In this document: positions 8,528 through 17,615 of the stretch, in pieces
Numbering within the stretch: position 1 is the stretch's first letter
Layout: the number at the start of each line of letters is the position of its first letter
NCBI GenBank assembly: GCA_031402355.1
Contig: JANNSG010000061.1
Location: forward strand, 1-36,715
DNA from: JACMNW01 sp031402355
GTDB taxonomy: Bacteria; Pseudomonadota; Alphaproteobacteria; Rhodobacterales; Rhodobacteraceae
Reading direction: 5' to 3'
Length of the DNA stretch: 36,715 nt
The notes under the pieces: model-generated
The model's input: only the letters and a program-made list of their open reading frames with translations
Told to the model about the DNA's origin: nothing
Databases searched by the model: none
Position numbers and translations under genes: made by a program

Positions 8528-9228
8528 CCCTGAAAATCGGTGTCCCCTCCAAAGGCCGCTTGATGGACCAAACCTTTGATTGGTTTGGCGCGCGCGGGCT
8601 TGTCATGCGGCAAACCGGAGCGGAGCGGGAATATGCGGGCGTCGTAGACGGCATCACGGGCGTCGAACTGGTCCTGCTGTCCGCAGGCGAGATCCCGCGC
8701 GAACTGGCCGCAGGCCGCATTCACCTTGGCGTCACCGGGTCAGACCTGGTGCGCGACCGTCTGGTTGATTGGCAAACCCAAGTGGCCGAACTGGCGCAGC
8801 TGGGCTTTGGCCAGGCCGACCTGATCATTGCCGTCCCGAATGCCTGGATCGACGTGGGCAACCTTGATGATCTGGATGCGGCAGCGGCAGCGTTTCGCAG
8901 CGTCCATGGCTTCCGCCTGCGGATAGCCACCAAGTATCACCGCTTGGTGCGCGAGTTTCTAACCGCACAGGGCGTCGCTGATTACCAGCTTGTCGATAGC
9001 CAAGGTGCCACCGAAGGCACCGTGAAAAATCTGACCGCCGAGGCGATTGCCGATATCACCTCAAGCGGTGCCACGCTGCGCGACAATCACCTGAAAGTGC
9101 TGGACGGGTCGCTGATCCACCAAAGCCAGGCCGTGCTTTATGCAGCAAAGGCAGCGGATTGGGCTGACCACCAACGGGCCACTTTTGCCCGTCTTGCACA
9201 TCTGCTGGATTTCACGGTGCAGGTCTAA
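8524..9228 (+). CDS. hisG: ATP phosphoribosyltransferase, short form
   Basis: Catalytic subunit, 234 residues, joining ATP and PRPP in the first step of histidine synthesis. It lacks the C-terminal ACT-like regulatory domain of long HisG, so it needs HisZ. Family segments seen: the start KIGVPSKGRLMD, GVTGSDLVRD, RIATKYHRLVREF and the PRPP-loop region VDSQGATEGT. The start codon overlaps the hisZ stop. Confidence 0.95.
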   Translation: MTLKIGVPSKGRLMDQTFDWFGARGLVMRQTGAEREYAGVVDGITGVELVLLSAGEIPRELAAGRIHLGVTGSDLVRDRLVDWQTQVAELAQLGFGQADLIIAVPNAWIDVGNLDDLDAAAAAFRSVHGFRLRIATKYHRLVREFLTAQGVADYQLVDSQGATEGTVKNLTAEAIADITSSGATLRDNHLKVLDGSLIHQSQAVLYAAKAADWADHQRATFARLAHLLDFTVQV

Positions 9229-9310
9229 CGTTTATGTGATCGCGTGCTGGGCTATCTTCAGAACGGTAAGCGATGTTACACATTCGGCGAGACAGATAAA
9301 GGATCGTCCG

Positions 9311-9661
9311 ATGAAAACCCATCACTTCTATGCTGCTGCATTTATCGTCTTTGCCGGGCCGTCTTTTGCACAGGACTTGGCGACAGGCGATGCGATCACC
9401 GCTGCCATATCCGGCAACACGGTTCAGGGATCAATGGTCGCCTCCGGGGCCTATTCCGAATTTTATGGGTCGGATGGTGTGATCAAAAGCAAAGATTATG
9501 CCGGCAAGTGGACGATCGATGCGGATAAGATGTGCTTTGATTATGGCGAAAGTATCGACTGCTTTGATGTCCGCCTTGTGGGTGATCAGGTGACTTGGGT
9601 CGCGGATGGCAAAGATGAAGGCACAGGCACCATTGTTTCGGGCAACCTGAACAATTTTTGA
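9311..9661 (+). CDS. Small secreted protein of unknown function
   Basis: A 116-residue protein with a clear signal peptide (MKTHHFYAAAFIVFAGPSFA, cleavage after AFA). The start at 9311 has AAAGGA at 9298-9303. The mature part has SGN near the start, then Y-A-G-K-W-T-I and two Cys (MCFDY, IDCFDV). The order SGN, G-x-W-x-I, Cys, Cys resembles the secreted protein at 3674-4147, so both may belong to one DUF995-like family. It lies 82 bases after hisG and converges with the DUF1489 gene (13 bases between stops). Role unknown. Confidence 0.75.
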   Translation: MKTHHFYAAAFIVFAGPSFAQDLATGDAITAAISGNTVQGSMVASGAYSEFYGSDGVIKSKDYAGKWTIDADKMCFDYGESIDCFDVRLVGDQVTWVADGKDEGTGTIVSGNLNNF

Positions 9662-9674
9662 TGCCCGGCCCGGC

Positions 9675-10106
9675 CTACCGCAGCCCGATATCCGCCAAGG
9701 CGCGCGCCAATTCCGGTGGCAGGGTTTCTTCTTTTGCCCGACCTTTCGGCAAATCGCGCGGACTTTCGGCCGGGTCCAGATACCGCCAGCCTTGAAACGG
9801 GCGGCGCGGGGCAGGGGCGGTACGGATCACTTCGGCATCCAGCACAAGCCCGCAGCGGCGAATGCCATCGGCCCCGATCACTTCATCCAGCCGCAAAATG
9901 CGCTGACGGGCCAGAACGACGCCCTTGATGACCCAATAAAGCGAACCGCCACCTGTTACCTCGGCCTCACGCTTTGGCCACATGCGGGTGACATGCCGCG
10001 TGGTGCCTTTGGGCCATTGGGCGCGGTGCATGTCGTGCCATTCGATCAAATCCTCGACCGATTCCGCGCCCACACACAGCTTTAGGATATTGATGAATTC
10101 GGCCAC
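9675..10106 (-). CDS. DUF1489 family protein
   Basis: A 143-residue cytosolic protein of unknown function. The family start (xxxILKLCVGAESVEDLIEWH) places the true start at the GTG at 10106, with a G-rich GGGGGA just before it; the open frame reaching 10238 adds 44 residues without family character. Conserved-looking segments are HVTRMWPKR, GGSLYWVIKG, CGLVLD and FQGWRYL. It is divergent from nrdJ with 162 bases between; this adjacency is common in Rhodobacterales, by memory. Confidence 0.85.
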   Translation of the reverse strand: MAEFINILKLCVGAESVEDLIEWHDMHRAQWPKGTTRHVTRMWPKREAEVTGGGSLYWVIKGVVLARQRILRLDEVIGADGIRRCGLVLDAEVIRTAPAPRRPFQGWRYLDPAESPRDLPKGRAKEETLPPELARALADIGLR

Positions 10107-10268
10107 GATTCCCCCAATCGGCTTGGCCGAGAATAGTAAGCTGATTGTGGCCGAGTTCAAGTTGACGCATCGGGCTATCCGTCGTTGACCAAAGCGTATG
10201 TTGGGCATATCTTGGGTCTTCTCATCGAAAATACACAACCAAAAGCCCGAAACTCAAAGGATGGCCCC

Positions 10269-12554
10269 ATGTCCGCATTCGCAGCCCCAATCGCGGAAAC
10301 CATCTGGGATATGAAATACCGCCTGAAGGCTGCAGATGGCACGGCAATCGACGCCACTGTCGAAGACAGCTGGCACCGTATCGCCAAAGCGCTGGCAGCA
10401 CCGGAAGCGGACCCGACGCTTTGGGAAGGCCGCTTTTACAAAGCCTTGGAAGGCTTCAAATACCTGCCCGCTGGCCGCATTACGGCAGGGGCTGGTACCG
10501 GGCGTTCTGTCACCTTGTTCAACTGTTTTGTCATGGGCACCGTTCCCGACAATATGGCAGGCATCTTCGAAGGGCTGAAAGAAGCCGCCCTGACCATGCA
10601 GCAAGGCGGCGGTATCGGGTATGATTTCTCGACCATCCGGCCCAAGGGCGCGGAGGTGAAGGGCGTCGCCGCCGACGCCTCTGGTCCGCTGTCTTTCATG
10701 GATGTGTGGGATGCGATGTGCCGCACCATCATGTCGGCGGGCAGCAGGCGGGGTGCCATGATGGCAACCATGCGCTGCGATCACCCCGATATCGAAGGCT
10801 TTATTGAAGCAAAACGCGATCCCGCCCGCCTGCGCATGTTCAACTTGTCTGTGCTGGTGACAGACCCCTTCATGGCGGCGGTCAAGGCCGATGGGCCGTG
10901 GGATCTGGTCTTTGATGGCAAGGTTTACCGCACGCTCAAGGCCCGTGATCTGTGGAACAAGATCATGAAATCCACCTTCGAATTTGCTGAACCGGGCGTT
11001 ATTTTCATCGACCGCATCAATGCGATGAACAACCTGAACTATTGCGAAACCATCGCCGCGACCAACCCCTGCGGTGAACAGCCATTGCCGCCTTATGGCG
11101 CGTGCCTTTTGGGCTCGATCAACATGGCAACGCTGGTCACCCATGCCTTCGAGCTGCAGGCGGAGCTTAGCCTAGCAGCCCTTGATGATCTGGTCCGCCT
11201 CGCCGTGCGGATGATGGACAATGTTGTCGATGCCAGCCGTTTCCCGCTGCCGGAACAGGCCGCCGAGGCGAAGGCGAAGCGGCGCATTGGTTTGGGCGTC
11301 ACCGGACTTGCCGACGCGCTTTTGATGCTTGGTCTGCGTTATGGTTCCGAGGCCGCCGCCATTCAAACCGAGCTGTGGATGAAGGCCATCGCGCGCGCCG
11401 CCTACCTAGGCTCTGTCGATCTGGCCAAGGAAAAAGGCGCATTCCCGCTGTTTGATGCCGATAAATACCTAGAATCCGGCACCATGCTGCAGATGGATGA
11501 CGACGTGCGCGACGCCATCCGCAAACACGGCATCCGCAATGCATTGCTCACGTCCATCGCGCCTACAGGCACGATCAGCCTTTATGCGGGCAATGTCAGT
11601 TCCGGCATCGAGCCGGTCTTTGCTTATGCCTACACCCGCAAGGTTCTGCAAAAAGACGGAAGCCGCACCGAGGAAGAAGTCGTTGATTACGCCGTGCGGC
11701 TGTGGCGTGAAAAGAACGGCAACAAACCCTTGCCTGACTATTTCGTAAACGCCCAAATCCTGCCACCGCTGGACCATGTGCGCATGCAGGCGGCAGCCCA
11801 GAAATGGGTGGACAGCAGCATTTCGAAAACCATCAACTGCCCGGAAGACATCAGCTTTGATGATTTCCAGCAGGTATATATGGCGGCTTGGGATCAGGGC
11901 TGCAAAGGCTGCACCACCTACCGCCCCAATGATGTCACCGGATCGGTTCTGTCCGTTTCCGAAACGTCGGATAAAACTCCATCCGAAGCCCCCGCCCAAG
12001 CCCGCGCAACCGATGAGGGCGCTGAAGTCGTCTATCTGTCTGAGCCGCTGGATCGGCCCGCAGCCCTTGATGGCGCCACCTACAAGGTCAAATGGCCCGG
12101 GTCAGAACACGCGCTGTATATCACCATCAACGACATCATCATCGCAGGCCACCGCCGCCCGTTTGAAGTGTTCATCAACTCCAAAAACATGGAACATTTC
12201 GCCTGGACAGTTGCCCTGACCCGGATGATTTCCGCCGTGTTCCGGCGCGGGGGTGACGTGTCTTTCGTGGTGGAAGAACTGAAAGCCGTGTTCGACCCGC
12301 GCGGCGGCGCTTGGGTTGAAGGAAAATATATCCCCTCGATCCTTGCCGCTATCGGTGGTGTCATCGAACGACATCTGGTGGCCATCGGCTTTATCGAAGG
12401 GGAAGGCATGGGCCTGAAAGCCGATCCAAAGGCCGAAGTTGTGGCCATCGGCGGGCGTCAGGGTAAATCCTGCGACAGCTGCGGCAGTTTCGAGATGCGG
12501 ATGGTCGAAGGCTGCATGACCTGCGCCAATTGCGGGTTTTCCAAGTGCGGATGA
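10269..12554 (+). CDS. nrdJ: Adenosylcobalamin-dependent ribonucleotide reductase (class II)
   Basis: Reduces ribonucleotides to deoxyribonucleotides using vitamin B12; 761 residues. The active-site finger loop NPCGEQPL is at 266-273 (N266, C268, E270), and the partner cysteine is likely C86 in LFNCFVMG. QQGGGIGYDFS and APTGTISLYAG are family segments. The C-terminus ends in paired cysteines (SCDSCGSF, then CMTCANCGFSKCG), which fits the redox-active tail that is re-reduced by thioredoxin. The ATG at 10269 has AAAGG 8 bases upstream; the longer frame from 10185 has no such site. No cobalamin riboswitch or clear NrdR box was visible upstream. It is followed by a strong hairpin. Confidence 0.95.
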   Translation: MSAFAAPIAETIWDMKYRLKAADGTAIDATVEDSWHRIAKALAAPEADPTLWEGRFYKALEGFKYLPAGRITAGAGTGRSVTLFNCFVMGTVPDNMAGIFEGLKEAALTMQQGGGIGYDFSTIRPKGAEVKGVAADASGPLSFMDVWDAMCRTIMSAGSRRGAMMATMRCDHPDIEGFIEAKRDPARLRMFNLSVLVTDPFMAAVKADGPWDLVFDGKVYRTLKARDLWNKIMKSTFEFAEPGVIFIDRINAMNNLNYCETIAATNPCGEQPLPPYGACLLGSINMATLVTHAFELQAELSLAALDDLVRLAVRMMDNVVDASRFPLPEQAAEAKAKRRIGLGVTGLADALLMLGLRYGSEAAAIQTELWMKAIARAAYLGSVDLAKEKGAFPLFDADKYLESGTMLQMDDDVRDAIRKHGIRNALLTSIAPTGTISLYAGNVSSGIEPVFAYAYTRKVLQKDGSRTEEEVVDYAVRLWREKNGNKPLPDYFVNAQILPPLDHVRMQAAAQKWVDSSISKTINCPEDISFDDFQQVYMAAWDQGCKGCTTYRPNDVTGSVLSVSETSDKTPSEAPAQARATDEGAEVVYLSEPLDRPAALDGATYKVKWPGSEHALYITINDIIIAGHRRPFEVFINSKNMEHFAWTVALTRMISAVFRRGGDVSFVVEELKAVFDPRGGAWVEGKYIPSILAAIGGVIERHLVAIGFIEGEGMGLKADPKAEVVAIGGRQGKSCDSCGSFEMRMVEGCMTCANCGFSKCG

Positions 12555-12600
12555 TCTAAGAAGGTTTCTGACAACAGTCTTGGGCCTCGATTTTCTGATA

Positions 12601-12635
12601 CGCCCGGATCGCCTGCGATCCGGGCGAAGCTTTTC
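12601..12635 (+). terminator. Terminator hairpin after nrdJ
   Basis: A perfect palindrome, CGCCCGGATCGC (12601-12612) against GCGATCCGGGCG (12615-12626), 46 bases after the nrdJ stop. It is followed by AAGCTTTTC, a weak T-tract. The real loop is probably four bases at the centre. It likely ends nrdJ transcription. Confidence 0.65.
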
Positions 12636-12809
12636 CCAATGCAAAGATGGTGACCCTTGGCGATCGCGTGAAAAAATGCCGGGTTGCGGATTCAGGTTCA
12701 TATCAGACTTTGGCCATGCAAAGTCGCTATGGAACCGATACCTGCCGTTTTGCGGCAATAGCTGGCACATATTGGCATCACTTGCACGGCTGATATCTGG
12801 GACTGGCAC

Positions 12810-13289
12810 ATGACAAAAACCTTTCCGACACTGACTTGGGGCCTTTTTGCCGTCGCTTTGGCGGCTGGCCTTGCAGCCGATGTCGCCTGGGAAGTCTGGG
12901 CCCGCTATATCACCCCACTCTGGGTGGGCGGCCCATTGCAACCGGCGACCCTTGTGCAGCAGGTGTTTGGCGGCATCAGCTACGGATCGGCCGAGGTCAT
13001 TCATGCCTTTGTCGGCATTGTCGCCTATCCGCTTGGCTATCTGTATGTCGCCCGCCCGATTGCCGACAAAGTAACCCCCTTCCTGCCCTGGCAAGTCGTC
13101 GGCCTTGGCTTTGGTGTCGGGCTTTGGGTGTTCGCGCTTTACGTCATGGCACATCTGATCGCCGGTAATCCACCGTTTCTGGGTTGGGTCAAGCTGACCT
13201 GGGCCTCGCTTGGCGGCCACATGATGTTTGGGCTGATCGTCGCCTATGTGATCCGCCGTTTTGCCCCTCGCGATACAATGGAGATTTGA
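12810..13289 (+). CDS. Small polytopic membrane protein
   Basis: A 159-residue protein with about four membrane segments (residues about 7-25, 60-80, 94-116 and 128-150). I do not recognise a characterised family. It ends three bases before bdhA and so is the first gene of the bdhA-patatin operon, which suggests a role connected to hydroxybutyrate or lipid metabolism; that is inference from position only. The 255 bases upstream hold the nrdJ terminator and probably the operon promoter. Confidence 0.8.
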   Translation: MTKTFPTLTWGLFAVALAAGLAADVAWEVWARYITPLWVGGPLQPATLVQQVFGGISYGSAEVIHAFVGIVAYPLGYLYVARPIADKVTPFLPWQVVGLGFGVGLWVFALYVMAHLIAGNPPFLGWVKLTWASLGGHMMFGLIVAYVIRRFAPRDTMEI

Positions 13290-13292
13290 GAA

Positions 13293-14072
13293 ATGACCGG
13301 AATTTTGAGCGGACAGGTGGCGCTGATCACCGGATCGACCAGCGGCATCGGCCTTGGCATTGCGCATGAAATGGCCAATGCCGGGGCGCGGGTGGTGTTG
13401 AACGGCATCGAATCCGACGCTGACGGTGCTGCAATCGCGGCCGGGTTCGGCGCGAATGCCGTCTACCTGCGCGCCGATCTTTCGCGGCCGGACGCCATCG
13501 CCGACATGATGACAAAGGCTGAAGCCGCCTTTGGCAGGCTGGATATTCTGGTCAACAATGCCGGCATCCAGCATGTCGCCCCTCTGGCCGCCTTTCCGCC
13601 GGAGAAATACGATCTGATCATCGCGCTGAACCAAAGCTCGGTGTTTCACACCACGCGGCTGGCGCTGCCGATGATGCGCAAGCTTGGCCGCGGGCGGATC
13701 ATCAATATCGCCTCGGCGCATGGCCTTGTCGCCTCGCCGTTCAAATCCGCCTATGTGGCGGCCAAACATGCGGTCGTCGGGCTGACCAAAGTCACCGCCC
13801 TTGAGACCGCCGAGGAAAACATCACCGCTAACACCATCTGCCCCGGCTATGTGCTGACCCCCCTGGTCGAAGCCCAGATCGACGGTCAGGCCAAGGCGCA
13901 TGGCATCCCCCGCGAAGCGGTGATCCGCGACATCCTTCTTGCCCAGCAACCCAACAAGAAATTCGCCACTGTTGCCGAAATCGGTGCTTTGGCTGTGTTT
14001 CTTGCATCCGATTCCGCCGCGTCAATCACCGGAGCTGCTTTGCCCGTTGATGGTGGCTGGACCGCGCATTAG
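13293..14072 (+). CDS. bdhA: 3-hydroxybutyrate dehydrogenase (SDR family)
   Basis: Short-chain dehydrogenase of 259 residues that interconverts 3-hydroxybutyrate and acetoacetate with NAD in polyhydroxybutyrate/ketone-body turnover. Seen: the NAD-binding TGSTSGIG at 13-20, NNAG at 88-91, catalytic S141, Y154 and K158 (YVAAK), and the family-like NTICPGYVLTPLVE and C-terminal PVDGGWTAH. It matches BdhA rather than a generic SDR by the NTICPGYVxTPLV region. The neighbour downstream is a patatin-like lipase, an association common in Rhodobacterales. Confidence 0.92.
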   Translation: MTGILSGQVALITGSTSGIGLGIAHEMANAGARVVLNGIESDADGAAIAAGFGANAVYLRADLSRPDAIADMMTKAEAAFGRLDILVNNAGIQHVAPLAAFPPEKYDLIIALNQSSVFHTTRLALPMMRKLGRGRIINIASAHGLVASPFKSAYVAAKHAVVGLTKVTALETAEENITANTICPGYVLTPLVEAQIDGQAKAHGIPREAVIRDILLAQQPNKKFATVAEIGALAVFLASDSAASITGAALPVDGGWTAH

Positions 14073-14082
14073 GAGAATGACA

Positions 14083-15237
14083 ATGGCGAAAAACACAACG
14101 CTTGAAACCGGCCCGCTTGCAGGCCTTGGACAGATCACCCTGGTGTTCCAGGGCGGTGGCGCGCTTGGTGCCTATCAGGCAGGCGTCTATGAGGCGCTGC
14201 ACGAAGCCGGGATTGAGCCTGACTGGGTGATCGGCACCTCGATCGGGGCAATCAACGCGGGCATCATCGCAGGTAACCGGCGTGAAGACCGTCTGGAAAA
14301 CCTCAAAGCATTCTGGGCGCGTGTTCGCCATCCCGCGCCGGTGACCTCGCTGTCAAGCCTGCCATTCCTTGGCAGCACATTTGCGGCGATGAATGCCATC
14401 ACGTCGGGTCTGCCAGGTTTCTTCACACCAAATCCCATGGCTTTCATGGGCCCCAAGATGCCGCTTGGCGCGGATAATGCGGGCTATTACAGCACAGCGC
14501 CGCTGGAAAAGACCCTTGCCCATCTGGTCAACCCTGACCTGCTTGGCAGCCAGAAGATACGCCTGACAATGGGGGCTGCAAATGTCTCTTCGGGCGAGAT
14601 GCGCTATTTTGACAGTCGCGAAGACGCCCTCACCATCCGGCATATCATGGCTTCTGCCGCGTTGCCGCCCGCGTTTCCGGCAATCCGCATTGACGGCGAA
14701 CTTTACTGGGATGGCGGCATCCTGTCCAATACCCCGGTTGAGGCGGTATTTGACGATTATCCGCGCCGGTCGGGTATCGTCTTTGCTGTGCATCTGTGGC
14801 GTCGTCAGGGTGAAGAGCCGGGCAGCATCTGGGATGTGGCAAACCGCGAAAAAGACCTGCAATACGCCAGCCGGGCAGTCAGCCACATCAAGCGTCAGCG
14901 CCAGATACACCGTATGCGGCACACGATATCCACGCTGGCAGGCAAGCTGTCGAACGAGGCGCTTGCAGATCCCGAAATCGCAGCGCTGGCGAAACAAGGA
15001 TGCAAGACCAAGATGCATGTCGTGCGTTTGCTGGCCCCACGTCTGACGAACGAAGATCACACCAAGGACGTCGATTTTTCGCCCAAAGGCATTGACGCGC
15101 GCTGGCAGGCTGGTCTGGCTGACATGCGGGCAGCGCTGTCGGCCAAGCCCTGGCTTGATCCGCATGACCCGCACGAAGGCCTGATCTTGCATGACATCTC
15201 AAAACTGACCGACCAACCGCGGGGCCCGGTCGAATGA
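14083..15237 (+). CDS. Patatin-like phospholipase with DUF3734-like C-terminus
   Basis: A 384-residue serine hydrolase of the patatin fold. The oxyanion motif GGGALG lies at 24-29, the nucleophile in GTSIG is S53, and the Asp of the Ser-Asp dyad is D210 in DGG. The region after about 270 (KDLQYASRAVSHIKRQ and onward) fits the DUF3734 extension. The AGGAG site (14071-14075) overlaps the bdhA stop codon and favours the ATG at 14083 over the one at 14077. Its neighbours suggest action on storage or membrane lipids; the substrate is unknown. No signal peptide is seen. Confidence 0.9.
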   Translation: MAKNTTLETGPLAGLGQITLVFQGGGALGAYQAGVYEALHEAGIEPDWVIGTSIGAINAGIIAGNRREDRLENLKAFWARVRHPAPVTSLSSLPFLGSTFAAMNAITSGLPGFFTPNPMAFMGPKMPLGADNAGYYSTAPLEKTLAHLVNPDLLGSQKIRLTMGAANVSSGEMRYFDSREDALTIRHIMASAALPPAFPAIRIDGELYWDGGILSNTPVEAVFDDYPRRSGIVFAVHLWRRQGEEPGSIWDVANREKDLQYASRAVSHIKRQRQIHRMRHTISTLAGKLSNEALADPEIAALAKQGCKTKMHVVRLLAPRLTNEDHTKDVDFSPKGIDARWQAGLADMRAALSAKPWLDPHDPHEGLILHDISKLTDQPRGPVE

Positions 15238-15683
15238 AACAGGCAGCCCTTGCCCTGATCCTCAGCCTGGCCCTTGCGGGTCAGGCTTTGGCCGGTCCCG
15301 AACAAGAGGTCCGCGATCTTTACAGCCAGTTTGTCGCGGCGCAGAATGCCCATGACGCCGATGCCATTCGTGGCTTTCTGTCCGATAGCCCCGATTTTCT
15401 GTGGATATCGGACGGCAAGCCGCTTTGGGGCCGCGATGAGATGATCACCCGCCTGTCCAGCTTTCAGCAGTCCGAAGTCTGGCGGGTCGAGCCTGAATAT
15501 GAAACATCCCGCGTCATTGTTCTGGATGACAATTCAGCCGTGTTTCACATTCCCTTGGTGCTGGTGGTGGGCTCAAAAGCCGATCCGGCGCGCCTGAAAT
15601 GGCTGGTCGAAGTGCTGTGCCAGAAAGAGCCGGCTGGCTGGCGCATCGCCGGGCTTTTCACCGCACAAGACAAACGGCCCTGA
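15234..15683 (+). CDS. Secreted NTF2/SnoaL-like protein
   Basis: A 149-residue protein with a signal peptide (MKQAALALILSLALAGQALA, cleavage before GPEQ). The mature part reads like the DUF4440/SnoaL-like NTF2 fold: a first helix (EVRDLYSQFVAAQNAHDADAI), then FLSDSPDFLWISDGKPLWGRDEM, then strands ending in WRIAGLFTA. The role is unknown. The start overlaps the patatin stop by four bases (ATGA), so it is the last gene of this operon. Confidence 0.82.
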   Translation: MKQAALALILSLALAGQALAGPEQEVRDLYSQFVAAQNAHDADAIRGFLSDSPDFLWISDGKPLWGRDEMITRLSSFQQSEVWRVEPEYETSRVIVLDDNSAVFHIPLVLVVGSKADPARLKWLVEVLCQKEPAGWRIAGLFTAQDKRP

Positions 15684-15708
15684 ACCTCAGCAAATTTGCC
15701 GCCCGCAG

Positions 15709-16908
15709 TCAGGCGGCATCCGGCAACTTGAACGCCCGCGCCAGATAGGCGGCAAACACAAGCACGCTGGCTACGGCCGCCAACATCGCGAGCCAGCCAA
15801 GGTTCATGTAGATCTGCCCAAGGACAATGGCCCCTACCAGCCCGCCGGAAAAATAGCTGGCAAGGTAAAGCCCGCTTGCCGCCGCCCTGTCGCCCTTGGC
15901 GGCGCGGCTGACAAAACCGGTGGCCAGCGCCTGCGCCAGGAAGGTGCCTACCGCGACAAGACACATGCCAATCAGGACTGCCGTGAGCGAATTTAGCGCC
16001 AGCAAGGCCGTGCCAACAATCGCTATCGCCAATCCCGCCCAGACCGCGTTTCGCAGCCCCAGCCATCCGGCAAACCGCCCCGCCTGCGGCGTGGTGAAGA
16101 TCGACGGCAAAAAGACGAAATATACGGTGCCCAAATGCATCATCGACAGGCCAAAGCCGCCGCTGCCCAGCTCAAAATTCACATAGGTGAAGACGGCAAT
16201 GAAAACGAAAAGGATGCAGAACCCGAAGGCAAAGCCCGCCCTTAGCGCGGGGTTGCGCAAGTGTGTCGCAACCGCCGTCAGGGGGGATCTTGCGTGATCC
16301 ATGCCCAGTTTCATCTTCGGCGATTTGTGGATTGTCAGCGCGACCAGAACGGCCCCTGCGATGTTCAACGCGGCAAAGACGAAAAAGCTGGCATTGATGC
16401 CCCATTCCCCCGCGACGCCGGATGATACGAACCGCCCGATCAGGTTTGAGGCCACGTTGCCGGTGACATAGGCCGCAAAGGCAGAGGCGGCAGCACTTCC
16501 CGTCATCCTTTCGCCAAGATAGGCCAGCGTCAGGCTGAAGGCCGTCGCCATGCACAATCCCTGAACCACCCGCAGCGCAGCAAAGCTTGCAACATCCGGG
16601 GCCCAGGCCAGCAGCGTTGTCGGGATCGCCAGCACCAGCAACGAGGCTACAATACCCAGCCGCCGATCAATTCGGTCGGAAAACAGGGCCACCAGAAGGC
16701 TTGCCGCCGCCATGCCAAAGGTACAGGCGCTGACGGCGGACCCCATGGCCGCGGGAGAGACGTTGTAACGCAGTGTCAGACTTGGGATGATGACCTGCGT
16801 TGCAAACAGATCGACCAGCGTCAGAAACGCAATTGTCGCGATCAGCAGGAACCGAAAGGCCCTACCAATCCCGTCAGACTGTAGTCCGCTGGTTGGTGCG
16901 CTGCTCAT
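15709..16908 (-). CDS. MFS transporter
   Basis: A 399-residue major facilitator protein with about twelve membrane segments, resembling drug/metabolite efflux carriers (YnfM-like). The loop between TM2 and TM3 carries LFSDRIDRRLG, the usual MFS motif A region. The substrate is not predictable. It lies 64 bases downstream of the secreted cupin gene on the same strand, so the two probably form an operon read away from the peroxiredoxin-like gene. The ATG at 16908 has only a weak ribosome binding site. Confidence 0.9.
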   Translation of the reverse strand: MSSAPTSGLQSDGIGRAFRFLLIATIAFLTLVDLFATQVIIPSLTLRYNVSPAAMGSAVSACTFGMAAASLLVALFSDRIDRRLGIVASLLVLAIPTTLLAWAPDVASFAALRVVQGLCMATAFSLTLAYLGERMTGSAAASAFAAYVTGNVASNLIGRFVSSGVAGEWGINASFFVFAALNIAGAVLVALTIHKSPKMKLGMDHARSPLTAVATHLRNPALRAGFAFGFCILFVFIAVFTYVNFELGSGGFGLSMMHLGTVYFVFLPSIFTTPQAGRFAGWLGLRNAVWAGLAIAIVGTALLALNSLTAVLIGMCLVAVGTFLAQALATGFVSRAAKGDRAAASGLYLASYFSGGLVGAIVLGQIYMNLGWLAMLAAVASVLVFAAYLARAFKLPDAA

Positions 16909-16972
16909 TTCAAAGCTCTTTCGCCGTCATGCTTGGGTCGAATTACGCGCAAGGCTGAAGAGCGCTCTCGCA

Positions 16973-17443
16973 TCACGGCTCGAAGCCGACATAGGGGGCC
17001 GCGTCGCTGTTGTAGGGCAGTATGTCGGTCGAAATGAACGTGACGACTTCGTTGCCAGTATTTTCCCACCAATGCGAGAAACCCACGCCGAACTCTTCTG
17101 TCACTGAACCCCCCGTGTGAACAATCGGAACCGCGCACAGGCTGTTATGTTCCGTCACAGTCCCCTTGACGAGGTAAACGATCGCAGGGCGGTCGTCGTG
17201 GCTATGGGTCGGCACGAACCCGCCCTTAGCCATTTCCAGCCGCCGCATCCGGAATACGAACCCGCCCATGTCGCGCCAGCCTTCAAGGCGGATGTTGGCG
17301 ATGACCTCACGCGTCAGGGCTTTCGAAGGTATGGCTTCCAGCTCGCGAGGCGTGGTCAGTCTGTGTTCCTTCGGACATGTTTCTGCAAACGCATTGGTTG
17401 CAAGAACGGCCAGTCCAACGGCCGCAGCCAAAAATATCTTCAT
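16973..17443 (-). CDS. Secreted cupin-domain protein
   Basis: A 156-residue protein with a signal peptide (MKIFLAAAVGLAVLATNAFA). The cupin fold is seen from motif 1 (GGFVPTHSHDDRPAIVYLVKG, with H80 and H82 as probable metal ligands) and motif 2 (GVGFSHWWENTG, with H124 and N128). The usual Glu of motif 1 is not evident. The GAGGAA before the ATG at 17443 makes this start clear; the open frame continues to 17647 without support. It is likely periplasmic and cotranscribed with the MFS gene. The reaction is unknown. Confidence 0.85.
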   Translation of the reverse strand: MKIFLAAAVGLAVLATNAFAETCPKEHRLTTPRELEAIPSKALTREVIANIRLEGWRDMGGFVFRMRRLEMAKGGFVPTHSHDDRPAIVYLVKGTVTEHNSLCAVPIVHTGGSVTEEFGVGFSHWWENTGNEVVTFISTDILPYNSDAAPYVGFEP

Positions 17444-17538
17444 TCTGGTTTCCTCTTCGGTACGGGCCAGCTTGGCTCCTGCCATGGATTTTAGGCTTTT
17501 GCGGGGGGCTGGAACAGACTTGGGCACCTTTGAATATG

Positions 17539-17553
17539 ATAGCTTTGCGCTAT
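17539..17553. promoter_or_regulatory. Candidate LysR-type operator
   Basis: ATAGC (17539-17543) and GCTAT (17549-17553) form an inverted repeat with a five-base spacer, which fits the T-N11-A core of LysR-type binding sites. It sits between the divergent cupin/MFS and peroxiredoxin-like genes, with a LysR gene close by at 18284-19171. Binding is inferred. Confidence 0.4.
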
Positions 17554-17615
17554 GGGTTTCGCCGTTTCTTTTCCGATCACCTGCGGTATGGTGAAATAGA
17601 AAAAGGTAGTTCGTG

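Noticed and set aside
10107..10268. Cobalamin riboswitch or NrdR box upstream of nrdJ
   Set aside because: No B12-box-like sequence or paired NrdR boxes could be recognised in the 162 bases.
12760..12795. Sigma54-like TTGGCAT...TTGCA upstream of the membrane protein-bdhA operon
   Set aside because: The GG-GC spacing is 8 instead of 10 bases, so it does not fit a -24/-12 promoter.
12102..13949. 615-codon open frame on the minus strand opposite nrdJ, the membrane protein and bdhA
   Set aside because: It spans three convincing plus-strand genes and their gaps; His/Gln/Arg-rich translation typical of a GC-rich antisense shadow.
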